From W0P28-013 sp963621145 (GTDB lineage Bacteria; Bacteroidota; Bacteroidia; Bacteroidales; Paludibacteraceae), in assembly GCA_963621145.1 (NCBI GenBank), contig CAVFDI010000006.1, forward strand, positions 1-48,283: a stretch of DNA of 48,283 bases, given 5' to 3'. Made by a program: the position numbers and the translations under genes. Below are positions 40,511 to 48,283 of this stretch, in pieces; position 1 is the stretch's first letter; the number at the start of each line of letters is the position of its first letter. A model generated the notes under the pieces. It saw only the letters and a list, made by a program, of their open reading frames with translations, made no database searches and was not told the origin of the DNA.

Positions 40511-43500
40511 TTACCTAATAACCACTTTACGCACGGCTTTTGTGCCTGTTTGCGTAGCGATGTTCAACAAGTAGACGCCTTGTGGGAGCGTAACTTCAGT
40601 CGAACGCTGAAAAATATCGTTTATTTCACCAATTTTCTGTCCTGCTACATTGTAGATCATCACATTTGCAAGATTTTCGTCGGCCACAATGTTTGCCACA
40701 TTGCCTTGCTGCACAAATACTGTGATGTCTTCGGCTCCTGTCTCGTTGAGTTCGGTGGTTTTGCCGCCTTCGCCATCGGCTGAGTAACCAAGTCGCTGCA
40801 AATAGTAGCGCGGTTCGTCGCTTGGCGCGCTCTCGAGCGTGAGCCTCATGCCGTCGATCAAACGAGTGGTTGTTTTCAGTTGCGCGTCATACAACTGCAA
40901 ACCTTGTGCAAAACTGCTCACTCCGTCAAACCAAAGCGTGAAATTTTCAGGATTATAACTTTTATTAACGCAGTGTAGCGCCAATGGAACACTATTTAAC
41001 TTGTTTAGCAGATCAATTGTTAGTGCTTTATCGTTGGCCACAGCGTAGAACGAGAGGTACTCAGTAGCCTGATCCATTTTTGTATTTTCGTCGAGAGCGA
41101 ACGAAATGGTTTCGGCATCTTCGCCAGCCACAACATCGTCGCTAGCCTCGTTCCATTCGCCAACATAGACGGTGCTGTAGTAGTTGCCAAACTTACCCGT
41201 GATGGTAACAAGCGAAATGTCATCGTCCTCATTGTTTTTGACGGCACGCGTACGCACGCTGCGTTGTGCAGGAGCAGCAGCAGGAGCATTGGCTACCACG
41301 CCAAAGTTTGCTTCCCATTCTGCCACAGTGCGGAACATTTCGGGCTTAAATTTCACCGTTATCGATGTTGCAGCGTTTTTGGTTTCAGCCAAAACCGCCT
41401 TGAATGGCGTAAGAACCATATCAATGCCATTTGTAGTATGTTGCGAGCAAGCATCAAACGTTATGCTATCGCCGTTGTAGGCATCGGCAAGCGTGTAGTA
41501 AATGCCCGTAAACACATCATTATTCTCTTCGAAGAAATGATTCAGGCTAAGACCCGACATGGCTGGGTTACCAACGAGGAAGTATTTTCCAGCTTCGTTG
41601 TTGGTGATGGTAACGCTCATCACGGTGTCTTTTGCACTCACAGTGGGTTCGAAAGCCAATTTGCCAGCGTCAGCCGAGCGGGAAATGGATTCATTATAAT
41701 AGTCCTGTCCACCCAGATAGTAGGAATAATCGTTATCTTCTTTTGGCAGGCGCACAATCAGTTCGTCTACCGAAGAATTAACTTTGTCGTAGCCCCAGAA
41801 CGCGCCACCCGTGCCAGCCTCGTATGGGAAACTTACAACATTGGTTGTGCTGCCCCATGTAGCCGATTGAACACCAACCCTCGTGCCATCGTCCAAAACC
41901 TTTTCGGCAGATTTATTGTACAATCTCTGCCAGAAAGAATACTGCGCACGATCGGTGCAGAGGTCGCCCGAAGTGAAGTAGCCTGCATTGGCGTAGTTAT
42001 CTACAGGCACATACATGTCGCCCGACACAACTCCGTTGATTGGGAACGACAACAACTGCCAACGTTGCGTAGCAAAAGGCATCTCGACCCAAACACCTTT
42101 GTAATTCAGCACAAACTGATTGGCCAACTGCGCACGCGGCTCGAAGTGAATGTAGTTACAGTTGTGTGTCTTGTAGTTCAAGTCGTAGGTAATGTAGTCT
42201 TGCGCATTTGTCTCTACAGCAACTTTCTGTTTTTCTCCGATTTCGCTAGTTACAGGCAGAGTTGGATAGACACCGCTGTTGCCAAGGTCGGGAATGATGA
42301 TGTTGCTAGCGTCGAGCGGCACATAACCTTCGGCATCTTTGGTGGCATTCAGCATCTCCCAATTGTCATCGTTGTTCCATGCGTTGTTTGTGCCGCGCGG
42401 ACTCCAAACCAGCGTATCGGGCACTACATAGAATGTGAAGTACGACGAACCAAGCGGGCAATCGCTGCTCGAGGTGCTGCTCTGACCATTCGGGTGAACC
42501 AAATGAATCTCGAATGTGTAGGTGTAGCCCTGACGCATGCTGATGGTATTTCCTGCAGCAGGTGTTAGTTCGAGCGTATCAGGAATATTTTCACCGCCGC
42601 CATTGTGATTATATTTAAAGTGTGTCTTATCAGTCGAAACAAACGTTGGGTCGTTGGTGTAGGCCAATTCTATAACACCTGCACGCGCATTCGATACATT
42701 CAGCGGCAGTTTTATCATGGTATCTGCCTCTTTTTTGGTAATGCGCACGCCACGTGGCATATTTGCAATGCTTGCGGGCAGAACTTCGCCTTTGTCGCCA
42801 ATCACAAATTTGTACGAATCCTGATTGCCCGAAATCTTCATCGAAATCTGTTTTGCTGTGGTGCAGACGCCCATATCCAAGCTAGTAGAGTCGTTCACGC
42901 CAGTGCCAGCAATTGGGAATATGGTATATTCGGGCATTACTGCGCCAGAGTCGGCCGAGACATACACGTCGATGTAGCGTTTGCACAATTGCAACAGATC
43001 GTTATTTACCAAATGCTCAATTATCTTGTACGTATCTTTAGAAAGATAATTCTTATTGATTTGGTCGAGCGAAGAGGCCCAAGTATTCGGGTGATCAATG
43101 GTGTTGTAGTGCATACCACTCTCGTCCAGCGTCGAAAAACTCTCGGCACGCAAATCACGAATGGCACCCTCGATGCTAGAATAAGAGTAACCATACACTT
43201 TCAAGCACGAATCTGCCGATATTTTCTCGGGATCACCTTTGAGCCAGTCGGAATTACAATGACCTCTGAGCAATGTGATGTTATTATCTTCGTCGCGCTC
43301 GTTGTTGAACAGTGCAATAGCCAAACGATACATTTGGTTGCCGCAAACGCCCGATGTGAGTGCTTCGGTTTCCACTTTACCATTCAATTCTATTTCGGCC
43401 GAACCATAAATATCCAAATCGGTACTCATACCACACATCACATCGTCCAGCTCGGTAGGGTCGGTAGCCATACGCAGCGTGTAGGTGAAACCAGCAGGCA

Positions 43501-46500
43501 TCTCGGCAAAGTGCGTGAGGTACATCACATAGTTTTTCTTGCCGTTGGTCTCTTCCAAAATGTAGCAAGTGGTGAGCGTTGAATCCACATCGCGCTTATT
43601 CATAAAAGTCTCGATATTGGGATAACGATCGGCAGCAGGAATAAGAGCCGTGTCGGCTGGGAAGAAGCAGTGACCATACTTACCAGCAGCATCTTTGTTC
43701 AGATAATCGATGTCGAGCGTATCGACGCGAGCAGCACTATTTTCATCTTTATAATTTCTTACCCACTGATAGTAGATAGGTTTGCCATGCCAATCGACGC
43801 CGCTCAAGCTGTTGTAATCCAAACGGACTACTGCCGAAATGGTATCGCTGCCGTTGGTAGAAGCGCAAGTGGTAGAAGCCTGATAGGCCAACACTGGTGG
43901 ACGGCTGGTGTAGATGCGAATGTCGTCGATAGCAAAGTCGTTGTCGCTGGCACTCGTAGCATTGGCGCGGTTGTAGATTTGCAGACGATATGACGAATAA
44001 TTGCCATCGGACGAAACAGCAAAAAATACTTGACGCCAACCTGTATCGCTAGCACCTTCATCTTTGCGAACGTCAACCAGACCCGTATTGAATGTAGTAA
44101 GTGGATGTTCATTTCCATCATCATCAATTCCAACAAACACGAACTCGAAACTTGGTTTGGTACTACTACCAATTGCTATATTATTTACATAAGCCGAGCA
44201 GAACATTTGCGAACCAGCGCAGAGTTGCGCCTTCAACTCCAAGTCGACAACCAAGCCCGACATCGAAGTACCATCACAATAGATGAAGTAACCATTTTCA
44301 GCACCGCCGACATTCTCGGCATATTTCCAATATTCTCCTTGAGGAATCTTGTTCACAAGCATATATTCGCCCCAGTAGGCAAATGGATTACTTATCTTAT
44401 TGTGTCCTGCCACACGCATGTTCGTTGGGTTGCTATTATCACTATAGGTGAATCCATAAGTGCACTCATCCCAAGGCAGCGGCATATTCAGTGCAGTGTA
44501 ATCGCTACTTGGTTTAGGATATTTTGTATTGTCCTCGTCGGTATCGAATGTCAATTTTGTAAGCAAATTATATTTTTTGTCCATCTCGCTATCAGAAATA
44601 ATGGAGGCGACAGGACCGACTTTACTCAAATCTTGGTACGCAACAGTAAATTTGGCAATATTATATCCATTGCACTTCAAAGTGTAGACCACAGTATCGG
44701 CCGTAGAACTGCTTACTTGCGCCGACGATGTTCCATGATTCGAAGGCAGAAATCCATTGCTAGCAGTCCATGTATAATTGCTTACTCGATTCGTGGCATT
44801 GTAGTAATAATTCGGAAAACTACCACTCGACTGATAGTCGTATGCGGTGTTGAGCATGATTGTTTGATCAGTCGGGGCTATCAGGTGATATTCCTCAAGA
44901 TATTTATCGCCTGTGCATTGACTCAATTTATTGGCCATTACAATGGCTGGGCGAATTTCGTAGATTACACGATACGACAGCGTTGGCTCGGTAAACGAGT
45001 AACTAGTCTCGGTAAAATCGGTATAGTTCGACACATCTATGCCAATACGATAGACCGCATCGTCTGATGCATTTTGGGGCATCGTAAATGTTGGTGCCGA
45101 AAGTTTATTTTTCAAATTCGTAACACACCAACCACGGTTGCCAAGCGTGGTGTAATTCTGATAGGGGTTGCTTACATTACTTGGTGTGCCATCGCCATCA
45201 TAATTGTACACACGCATGTAGCCACGATAGTCGCTTTCTGGTAAAGCAAGCGCAAGGCTACTACCTTTTGCAAGATAAATCACTTTGGTTTGTGTGTGCA
45301 CACCCTGCATACCATTTTCCTGTAATTCTCTTCCACTAGCACCCTTTTGATGAGTAAATGTGAAACTATCGCTCGAATATTTGGCTTTTTGTCTGATAAT
45401 GGCACGAGCATAGTAGAAACGGTTGTTTGTGTGCATGTAGTATACTTGCAGCGTGTCGTACGGTTCCGTTGCTTTTTCGGCAGCCGATGGTGCTTCTACC
45501 TTTATCCCACTATTATCACACGTTGCTATTATAAATCCAGATTTAGAACTTTGCAAAAGGCGTGCAGGATCCGAATAAGATTTCAAATCGATATCAAAAT
45601 CGTTTATGGTAATTGCAGGCGAAAGTTGCGTACCATCGCTCAGCATAGTGCACGAACCTGTGTAGCGTTTAGCCGAGAGCGTGAAAGTTTTCGTGCCACC
45701 AGTCTTTTCAAAAGTGTATGGCGTTGGCGTGAGGGTCATTACCAAACTATCGATGGGTGTGGCAATGCCTGCAACCTGCGTAAATGGCAATTTTTCGTTC
45801 ACCTTGCGGTTTATTACATTGCCATTGTCGTCGACGAAAGAGAAATCGAGCGCAGTAGTAACCGTGCCTTCAACAGATTTGGCACTTTGCAGGTGGCAAC
45901 GTGGTGTAACATTGAAACCAGATTTGCCTTTGTCGGTATACGAAAGCGAATCTTTCAAGGCGCCCGTCATCACCGACGACATGCTGTTGATGGTAATATT
46001 TGTAACATCGCTACTATTGTCGATAACATCGTCAGAGGTTTCAGAGGTATAACGCACAATGTGGCGCACCGAAACCTTCAGTGTGTAGTCGTAACTCTCC
46101 GAGTTGCAGCCCTCATCGTAACCATAATACTCCGAAGTTGTGTTCACTTTCTTCGTATTATTGTAGTATGTGAACGATGGCAAATAGTAATCGACGTATT
46201 TGTAGACGTTGAGGTCGATATTGCCAGAGGCATTCTTGACTACAGACCAAGAGTAACCCCACCATTCATTCTGACAAGTTAAATAATAATTACCTTTACG
46301 ATCCTGTCTTCTAGAATCGTAATAGTAATAGAGGTTTATAGCACCACTAGCTGAAGTGGAGGACTGCCAAATAGATTCTGCTGTTGAGAATTGGATACTA
46401 CGCCCATCGTGCCCCACATAATACTTTACATCCTGACTTTTATACATATAGTAGCCAAGGTTGTAGAAAGTGTAATTATCTTCCGAGCCACCCACTACCC

Positions 46501-46690
46501 ACAAACCATACTCATCTAAATCGGTTGCCGCGGTCAAAGTAACAGACGAAGTTTGCGCCGCCAAATAGTATGTCGTTCTTCCACTAACACATGAGATTGC
46601 AATGGTGTCACCAACTTCGAACGCCCAAGCGTTTGTGCCAAGGCAACACAAACCGCAAACAAGTAACAACCGATACGCGAATTTTTTCAT
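40511..46690 (-). CDS. Large (2,059-residue) surface protein, T9SS cargo
   Basis: Signal peptide at 1-23 (MKKFAYRLLLVCGLCC and on to NAWA). The first 400 residues or so are beta-rich with many Tyr, Ser and Thr. At about 700-925 lies a jelly-roll, carbohydrate-binding-like module that starts KLLTKLTFDTDED and ends DNDFAIDDIRIY, a pattern common in Bacteroidetes adhesins and glycan-binding proteins. Later parts include RWQLLSFPINGVVSGD (about 1540), found before sorting domains. The last 75 or so residues are a type A sorting domain: VMIYNVAGQKIGEIN, LPQGVYLLNIATQTGTKAV, RKVVIR. No catalytic motif is evident. It is followed in the same operon by the 176-residue anchor-tailed protein. Binding of a glycan or other surface ligand is inferred. 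Confidence 0.88.
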   Translation of the reverse strand: MKKFAYRLLLVCGLCCLGTNAWAFEVGDTIAISCVSGRTTYYLAAQTSSVTLTAATDLDEYGLWVVGGSEDNYTFYNLGYYMYKSQDVKYYVGHDGRSIQFSTAESIWQSSTSASGAINLYYYYDSRRQDRKGNYYLTCQNEWWGYSWSVVKNASGNIDLNVYKYVDYYLPSFTYYNNTKKVNTTSEYYGYDEGCNSESYDYTLKVSVRHIVRYTSETSDDVIDNSSDVTNITINSMSSVMTGALKDSLSYTDKGKSGFNVTPRCHLQSAKSVEGTVTTALDFSFVDDNGNVINRKVNEKLPFTQVAGIATPIDSLVMTLTPTPYTFEKTGGTKTFTLSAKRYTGSCTMLSDGTQLSPAITINDFDIDLKSYSDPARLLQSSKSGFIIATCDNSGIKVEAPSAAEKATEPYDTLQVYYMHTNNRFYYARAIIRQKAKYSSDSFTFTHQKGASGRELQENGMQGVHTQTKVIYLAKGSSLALALPESDYRGYMRVYNYDGDGTPSNVSNPYQNYTTLGNRGWCVTNLKNKLSAPTFTMPQNASDDAVYRIGIDVSNYTDFTETSYSFTEPTLSYRVIYEIRPAIVMANKLSQCTGDKYLEEYHLIAPTDQTIMLNTAYDYQSSGSFPNYYYNATNRVSNYTWTASNGFLPSNHGTSSAQVSSSTADTVVYTLKCNGYNIAKFTVAYQDLSKVGPVASIISDSEMDKKYNLLTKLTFDTDEDNTKYPKPSSDYTALNMPLPWDECTYGFTYSDNSNPTNMRVAGHNKISNPFAYWGEYMLVNKIPQGEYWKYAENVGGAENGYFIYCDGTSMSGLVVDLELKAQLCAGSQMFCSAYVNNIAIGSSTKPSFEFVFVGIDDDGNEHPLTTFNTGLVDVRKDEGASDTGWRQVFFAVSSDGNYSSYRLQIYNRANATSASDNDFAIDDIRIYTSRPPVLAYQASTTCASTNGSDTISAVVRLDYNSLSGVDWHGKPIYYQWVRNYKDENSAARVDTLDIDYLNKDAAGKYGHCFFPADTALIPAADRYPNIETFMNKRDVDSTLTTCYILEETNGKKNYVMYLTHFAEMPAGFTYTLRMATDPTELDDVMCGMSTDLDIYGSAEIELNGKVETEALTSGVCGNQMYRLAIALFNNERDEDNNITLLRGHCNSDWLKGDPEKISADSCLKVYGYSYSSIEGAIRDLRAESFSTLDESGMHYNTIDHPNTWASSLDQINKNYLSKDTYKIIEHLVNNDLLQLCKRYIDVYVSADSGAVMPEYTIFPIAGTGVNDSTSLDMGVCTTAKQISMKISGNQDSYKFVIGDKGEVLPASIANMPRGVRITKKEADTMIKLPLNVSNARAGVIELAYTNDPTFVSTDKTHFKYNHNGGGENIPDTLELTPAAGNTISMRQGYTYTFEIHLVHPNGQSSTSSSDCPLGSSYFTFYVVPDTLVWSPRGTNNAWNNDDNWEMLNATKDAEGYVPLDASNIIIPDLGNSGVYPTLPVTSEIGEKQKVAVETNAQDYITYDLNYKTHNCNYIHFEPRAQLANQFVLNYKGVWVEMPFATQRWQLLSFPINGVVSGDMYVPVDNYANAGYFTSGDLCTDRAQYSFWQRLYNKSAEKVLDDGTRVGVQSATWGSTTNVVSFPYEAGTGGAFWGYDKVNSSVDELIVRLPKEDNDYSYYLGGQDYYNESISRSADAGKLAFEPTVSAKDTVMSVTITNNEAGKYFLVGNPAMSGLSLNHFFEENNDVFTGIYYTLADAYNGDSITFDACSQHTTNGIDMVLTPFKAVLAETKNAATSITVKFKPEMFRTVAEWEANFGVVANAPAAAPAQRSVRTRAVKNNEDDDISLVTITGKFGNYYSTVYVGEWNEASDDVVAGEDAETISFALDENTKMDQATEYLSFYAVANDKALTIDLLNKLNSVPLALHCVNKSYNPENFTLWFDGVSSFAQGLQLYDAQLKTTTRLIDGMRLTLESAPSDEPRYYLQRLGYSADGEGGKTTELNETGAEDITVFVQQGNVANIVADENLANVMIYNVAGQKIGEINDIFQRSTEVTLPQGVYLLNIATQTGTKAVRKVVIR

Positions 46691-46921
46691 AATTCTAACT
46701 CCTTTTGTGCTATGCAGCCGTTGGTTTTAACCAAATTTTAACGGAGCATTGCCAGTTTTTTTGCCGTTTTCACGCTTCATTGGACGAAACAAGACGCTCT
46801 CAGCAGCCTTTTCTAGACCCCAAAATCGTGCAAACGCGCTTATTAACTAAAAATTTTATTTCGTAAAATACTAATTTTCAGGCAAAAACGGAAGAATCGC
46901 TCTTTCCTACTTTTTGCGCCG

Positions 46922-46929
46922 CAAAGTTA
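46922..46929 (-). promoter_or_regulatory. -7 box (TAACTTTG) of the surface-protein operon
   Basis: The minus strand reads TAACTTTG, with CTTG 20 bases upstream (46950-46953) as a possible -33 box. It lies 232 bases before the start codon, implying a long leader. Confidence 0.6.
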
Positions 46930-47148
46930 CAAACAAATTCCGTGCCAGACAAGTTATCAACAACCTTTTTCGCAGAAAAATTATTTTTGCGGCAATTCTC
47001 TTTCAAACAGAAAGTAAAGCAATGATTTTAATTTCATTTTCACACAAAAATCGACGAGCGACAAATAATTTCGCACGAACAACATTTGCACAAAATCAAG
47101 AAATAGTGCAATTTTCTATCAAATCGGAGAAAAAAGAAGAAAAAATAG

Positions 47149-47156
47149 TACTTTTG
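47149..47156 (+). promoter_or_regulatory. ddl: -7 box (TACTTTTG) of ddl
   Basis: TACTTTTG matches TAnnTTTG and lies 130 bases before the ddl ATG. Both heptamer arrays of the region fall inside the predicted leader. Confidence 0.55.
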
Positions 47157-47167
47157 CGACTTGAAAA

Positions 47168-47195
47168 GGTGAGAAGTGAGAGGTGATTGGTAAGT
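47168..47195 (+). repeat. Heptamer array GGTGAGA (4 units)
   Basis: GGTGAGA, AGTGAGA, GGTGATT and GGTAAGT follow each other in the ddl leader, 41 bases before a second, different array. Confidence 0.75.
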
Positions 47196-47236
47196 CAAGC
47201 CACATGCAGTCCGCAATTCGACTAGCTCACCGCCCT

Positions 47237-47278
47237 AATCTGAAATTTGAAATCTGAAATCTGAAATCTGAAATATCA
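47237..47278 (+). repeat. Heptamer array AATCTGA (6 units)
   Basis: Six 7-base units: AATCTGA four times, AATTTGA once and AATATCA at the end. The array stops 7 bases before the ddl start codon. Confidence 0.85.
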
Positions 47279-47285
47279 CACAATA

Positions 47286-48263
47286 ATGAAACGCACCATT
47301 GCAATAGTAGCAGGCGGCGACTCGTCGGAGTGGACAGTGTCGCTGCGTAGCGCCGAAGGGCTCGACCGTTTTATCGACAGTGAGCGCTACAAAAAATACA
47401 CCATAATAATAGTTGGCAAACGCTGGGTGGCCAAACTGCCCGACGGTCGCGAACTGCCAATGGACAAAAACGATTTCTCGTTTATGCTCGATGGCGAAAA
47501 AATAACGTTCGATTTTGCCTACATCACCATTCACGGCACACCGGGCGAAAACGGCCTATTGCAAGGCTATTTCCGCCTGCTGGGCATTCCATTCTCGTGC
47601 TGCGATGTGCTGGCTGCGGCACTCACATTCGACAAATTCCCGTGCAACCAATATCTGAAAAGTTTTGGCGTGAATGTGGCCAAATCCATCTGGCTGCACC
47701 GCGGCGATGCCATCGACGAGCAGAAGATTGTGGGCGAGATAGGCCTACCCTGTTTTGTGAAACCATGCGACGGCGGTAGCAGTTTTGGCGTAACCAAAGT
47801 GAAAACGCAAGAGCAACTGCGCCCAGCCATCGACAAAGCTTTTGCCGAAGGTTCGGAGGTGATGGTGGAGGCGCTGATGACTGGCACCGAGATAACTTGC
47901 GGCATGTATCGCACCAAACAGCGCGAGGTGGTTTTCCCAATCACCGAGGTGGTTACGAGCAACGAATTTTTCGACTACGATGCCAAATACAACGGCCAAG
48001 TGCAGGAGATTACGCCAGCGCGCATTCCCAACGATTGGGCCGAACGCGTGCAAAACGAGACGCGCAAAATTTACTCGGCACTGCATGCCCACGGCATCAT
48101 TCGCGTGGACTACATAATAGCCGCCGATGGCACGCCACAACTGCTCGAGGTGAACACCACGCCAGGCATGACCGCCACCAGTTTCATTCCGCAACAGGTG
48201 CGCGCCGCAGGCCTCGACATAAAAGACGTGCTGACCGAGATTATCGAAGACACGCTGAATTAG
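47286..48263 (+). CDS. ddl: D-alanine--D-alanine ligase
   Basis: A 325-residue cytoplasmic ATP-grasp enzyme that joins two D-Ala for peptidoglycan precursor synthesis. The N-terminal motif GGDSSEWTVSLRSA places E15 where the first D-Ala amino group is held. IHGTPGENG (82-90) is the family signature. ATP-grasp elements are FVKPCDGGSSFGV (157-169), RVDYI (273-277) and EVNTTPGM (288-295), which carry the metal and phosphate ligands. Length is typical and no key residue is missing. SSEWTVS, where many Bacteroidetes have SSE-x-EVS, is a mild variant. It stands alone in the window; the DNA after its stop begins another GTTGAATT-type repeat at the window edge. Confidence 0.96.
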   Translation: MKRTIAIVAGGDSSEWTVSLRSAEGLDRFIDSERYKKYTIIIVGKRWVAKLPDGRELPMDKNDFSFMLDGEKITFDFAYITIHGTPGENGLLQGYFRLLGIPFSCCDVLAAALTFDKFPCNQYLKSFGVNVAKSIWLHRGDAIDEQKIVGEIGLPCFVKPCDGGSSFGVTKVKTQEQLRPAIDKAFAEGSEVMVEALMTGTEITCGMYRTKQREVVFPITEVVTSNEFFDYDAKYNGQVQEITPARIPNDWAERVQNETRKIYSALHAHGIIRVDYIIAADGTPQLLEVNTTPGMTATSFIPQQVRAAGLDIKDVLTEIIEDTLN

Positions 48264-48283
48264 TGAGGCGTTGAATTGTTGAA

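Larger units (their letters stand above)
46691..47285. other. 595-base divergent intergenic region
   Basis: It carries promoters for the surface-protein operon (46922, minus) and ddl (47149, plus), a second forward -7-like box TATTTTTG at 46982-46989, a 6-bp inverted repeat TTGGTT/AACCAA (46721-46734), and two heptamer arrays. The 90-codon frame at 46914-47186 starts at TTG and is not convincing. Confidence 0.75.

Noticed and set aside
46914..47186. 90-codon plus-strand frame upstream of ddl
   Set aside because: It starts at TTG, has an AT-driven Lys/Arg/Phe composition, and spans two promoter boxes and a heptamer array. No family is recognisable.

Overview
The window looks like chromosome of a Bacteroidales-type bacterium (phylum Bacteroidota). 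Supporting signs are three secreted proteins with type IX secretion (T9SS)-like C-terminal sorting tails, a GldH lipoprotein, the holB - ricT/PSP1 - gldH order, a two-subunit methylmalonyl-CoA mutase, and several -7 promoter boxes of the Bacteroidetes form TAnnTTTG. I see no rRNA, tRNA, CRISPR array or transposase.

Layout. Positions 61-3170 (+ strand) hold an ORF6N/PLD-like protein, a GNAT acetyltransferase overlapping a secreted TPR-like protein by 4 bases, and a small secreted protein with a sorting tail. Positions 3541-31674 (- strand) are one uninterrupted 28.1-kb gene for a 9,377-residue secreted surface protein. From N to C terminus it has a signal peptide, a GLUG-like region, an fn3-like region, about 100 tandem InlB-B-like repeats of about 74 residues, about ten Ig/PKD-like modules, a cadherin-like sandwich, two more B-repeats and a sorting domain. 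Positions 31675-32214 hold its leader, the 20-codon relic of an AAA-type ATPase gene with a surviving promoter, and a bidirectional terminator. Positions 32215-36776 (- strand) are mutA and mutB, separated by a four-helix-bundle (23S IVP-type) gene that is flanked by inverted heptamer repeats. Positions 36929-39860 (- strand) are gldH, ricT and holB. Positions 39961-46690 (- strand) are a 2,059-residue T9SS-type surface protein and a small partner with a C-terminal membrane anchor. Positions 47286-48263 (+ strand) are ddl.

How the genes work together. MutA and MutB interconvert succinyl-CoA and (R)-methylmalonyl-CoA in the propionate/succinate pathway. HolB (clamp loader), RicT and GldH form a housekeeping cluster. 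The giant protein, the 2,059-residue protein and the 246-residue protein are probably exported by a T9SS encoded elsewhere and would form part of the cell surface.

The least explained signals are (i) a family of short arrays with a 7-8 base period in most non-coding gaps, one pair of which brackets the four-helix-bundle gene inside the mutA-mutB operon, and (ii) a higher-order 12-14-unit repeat inside the giant gene, about 3.08 kb long, showing growth by block duplication.
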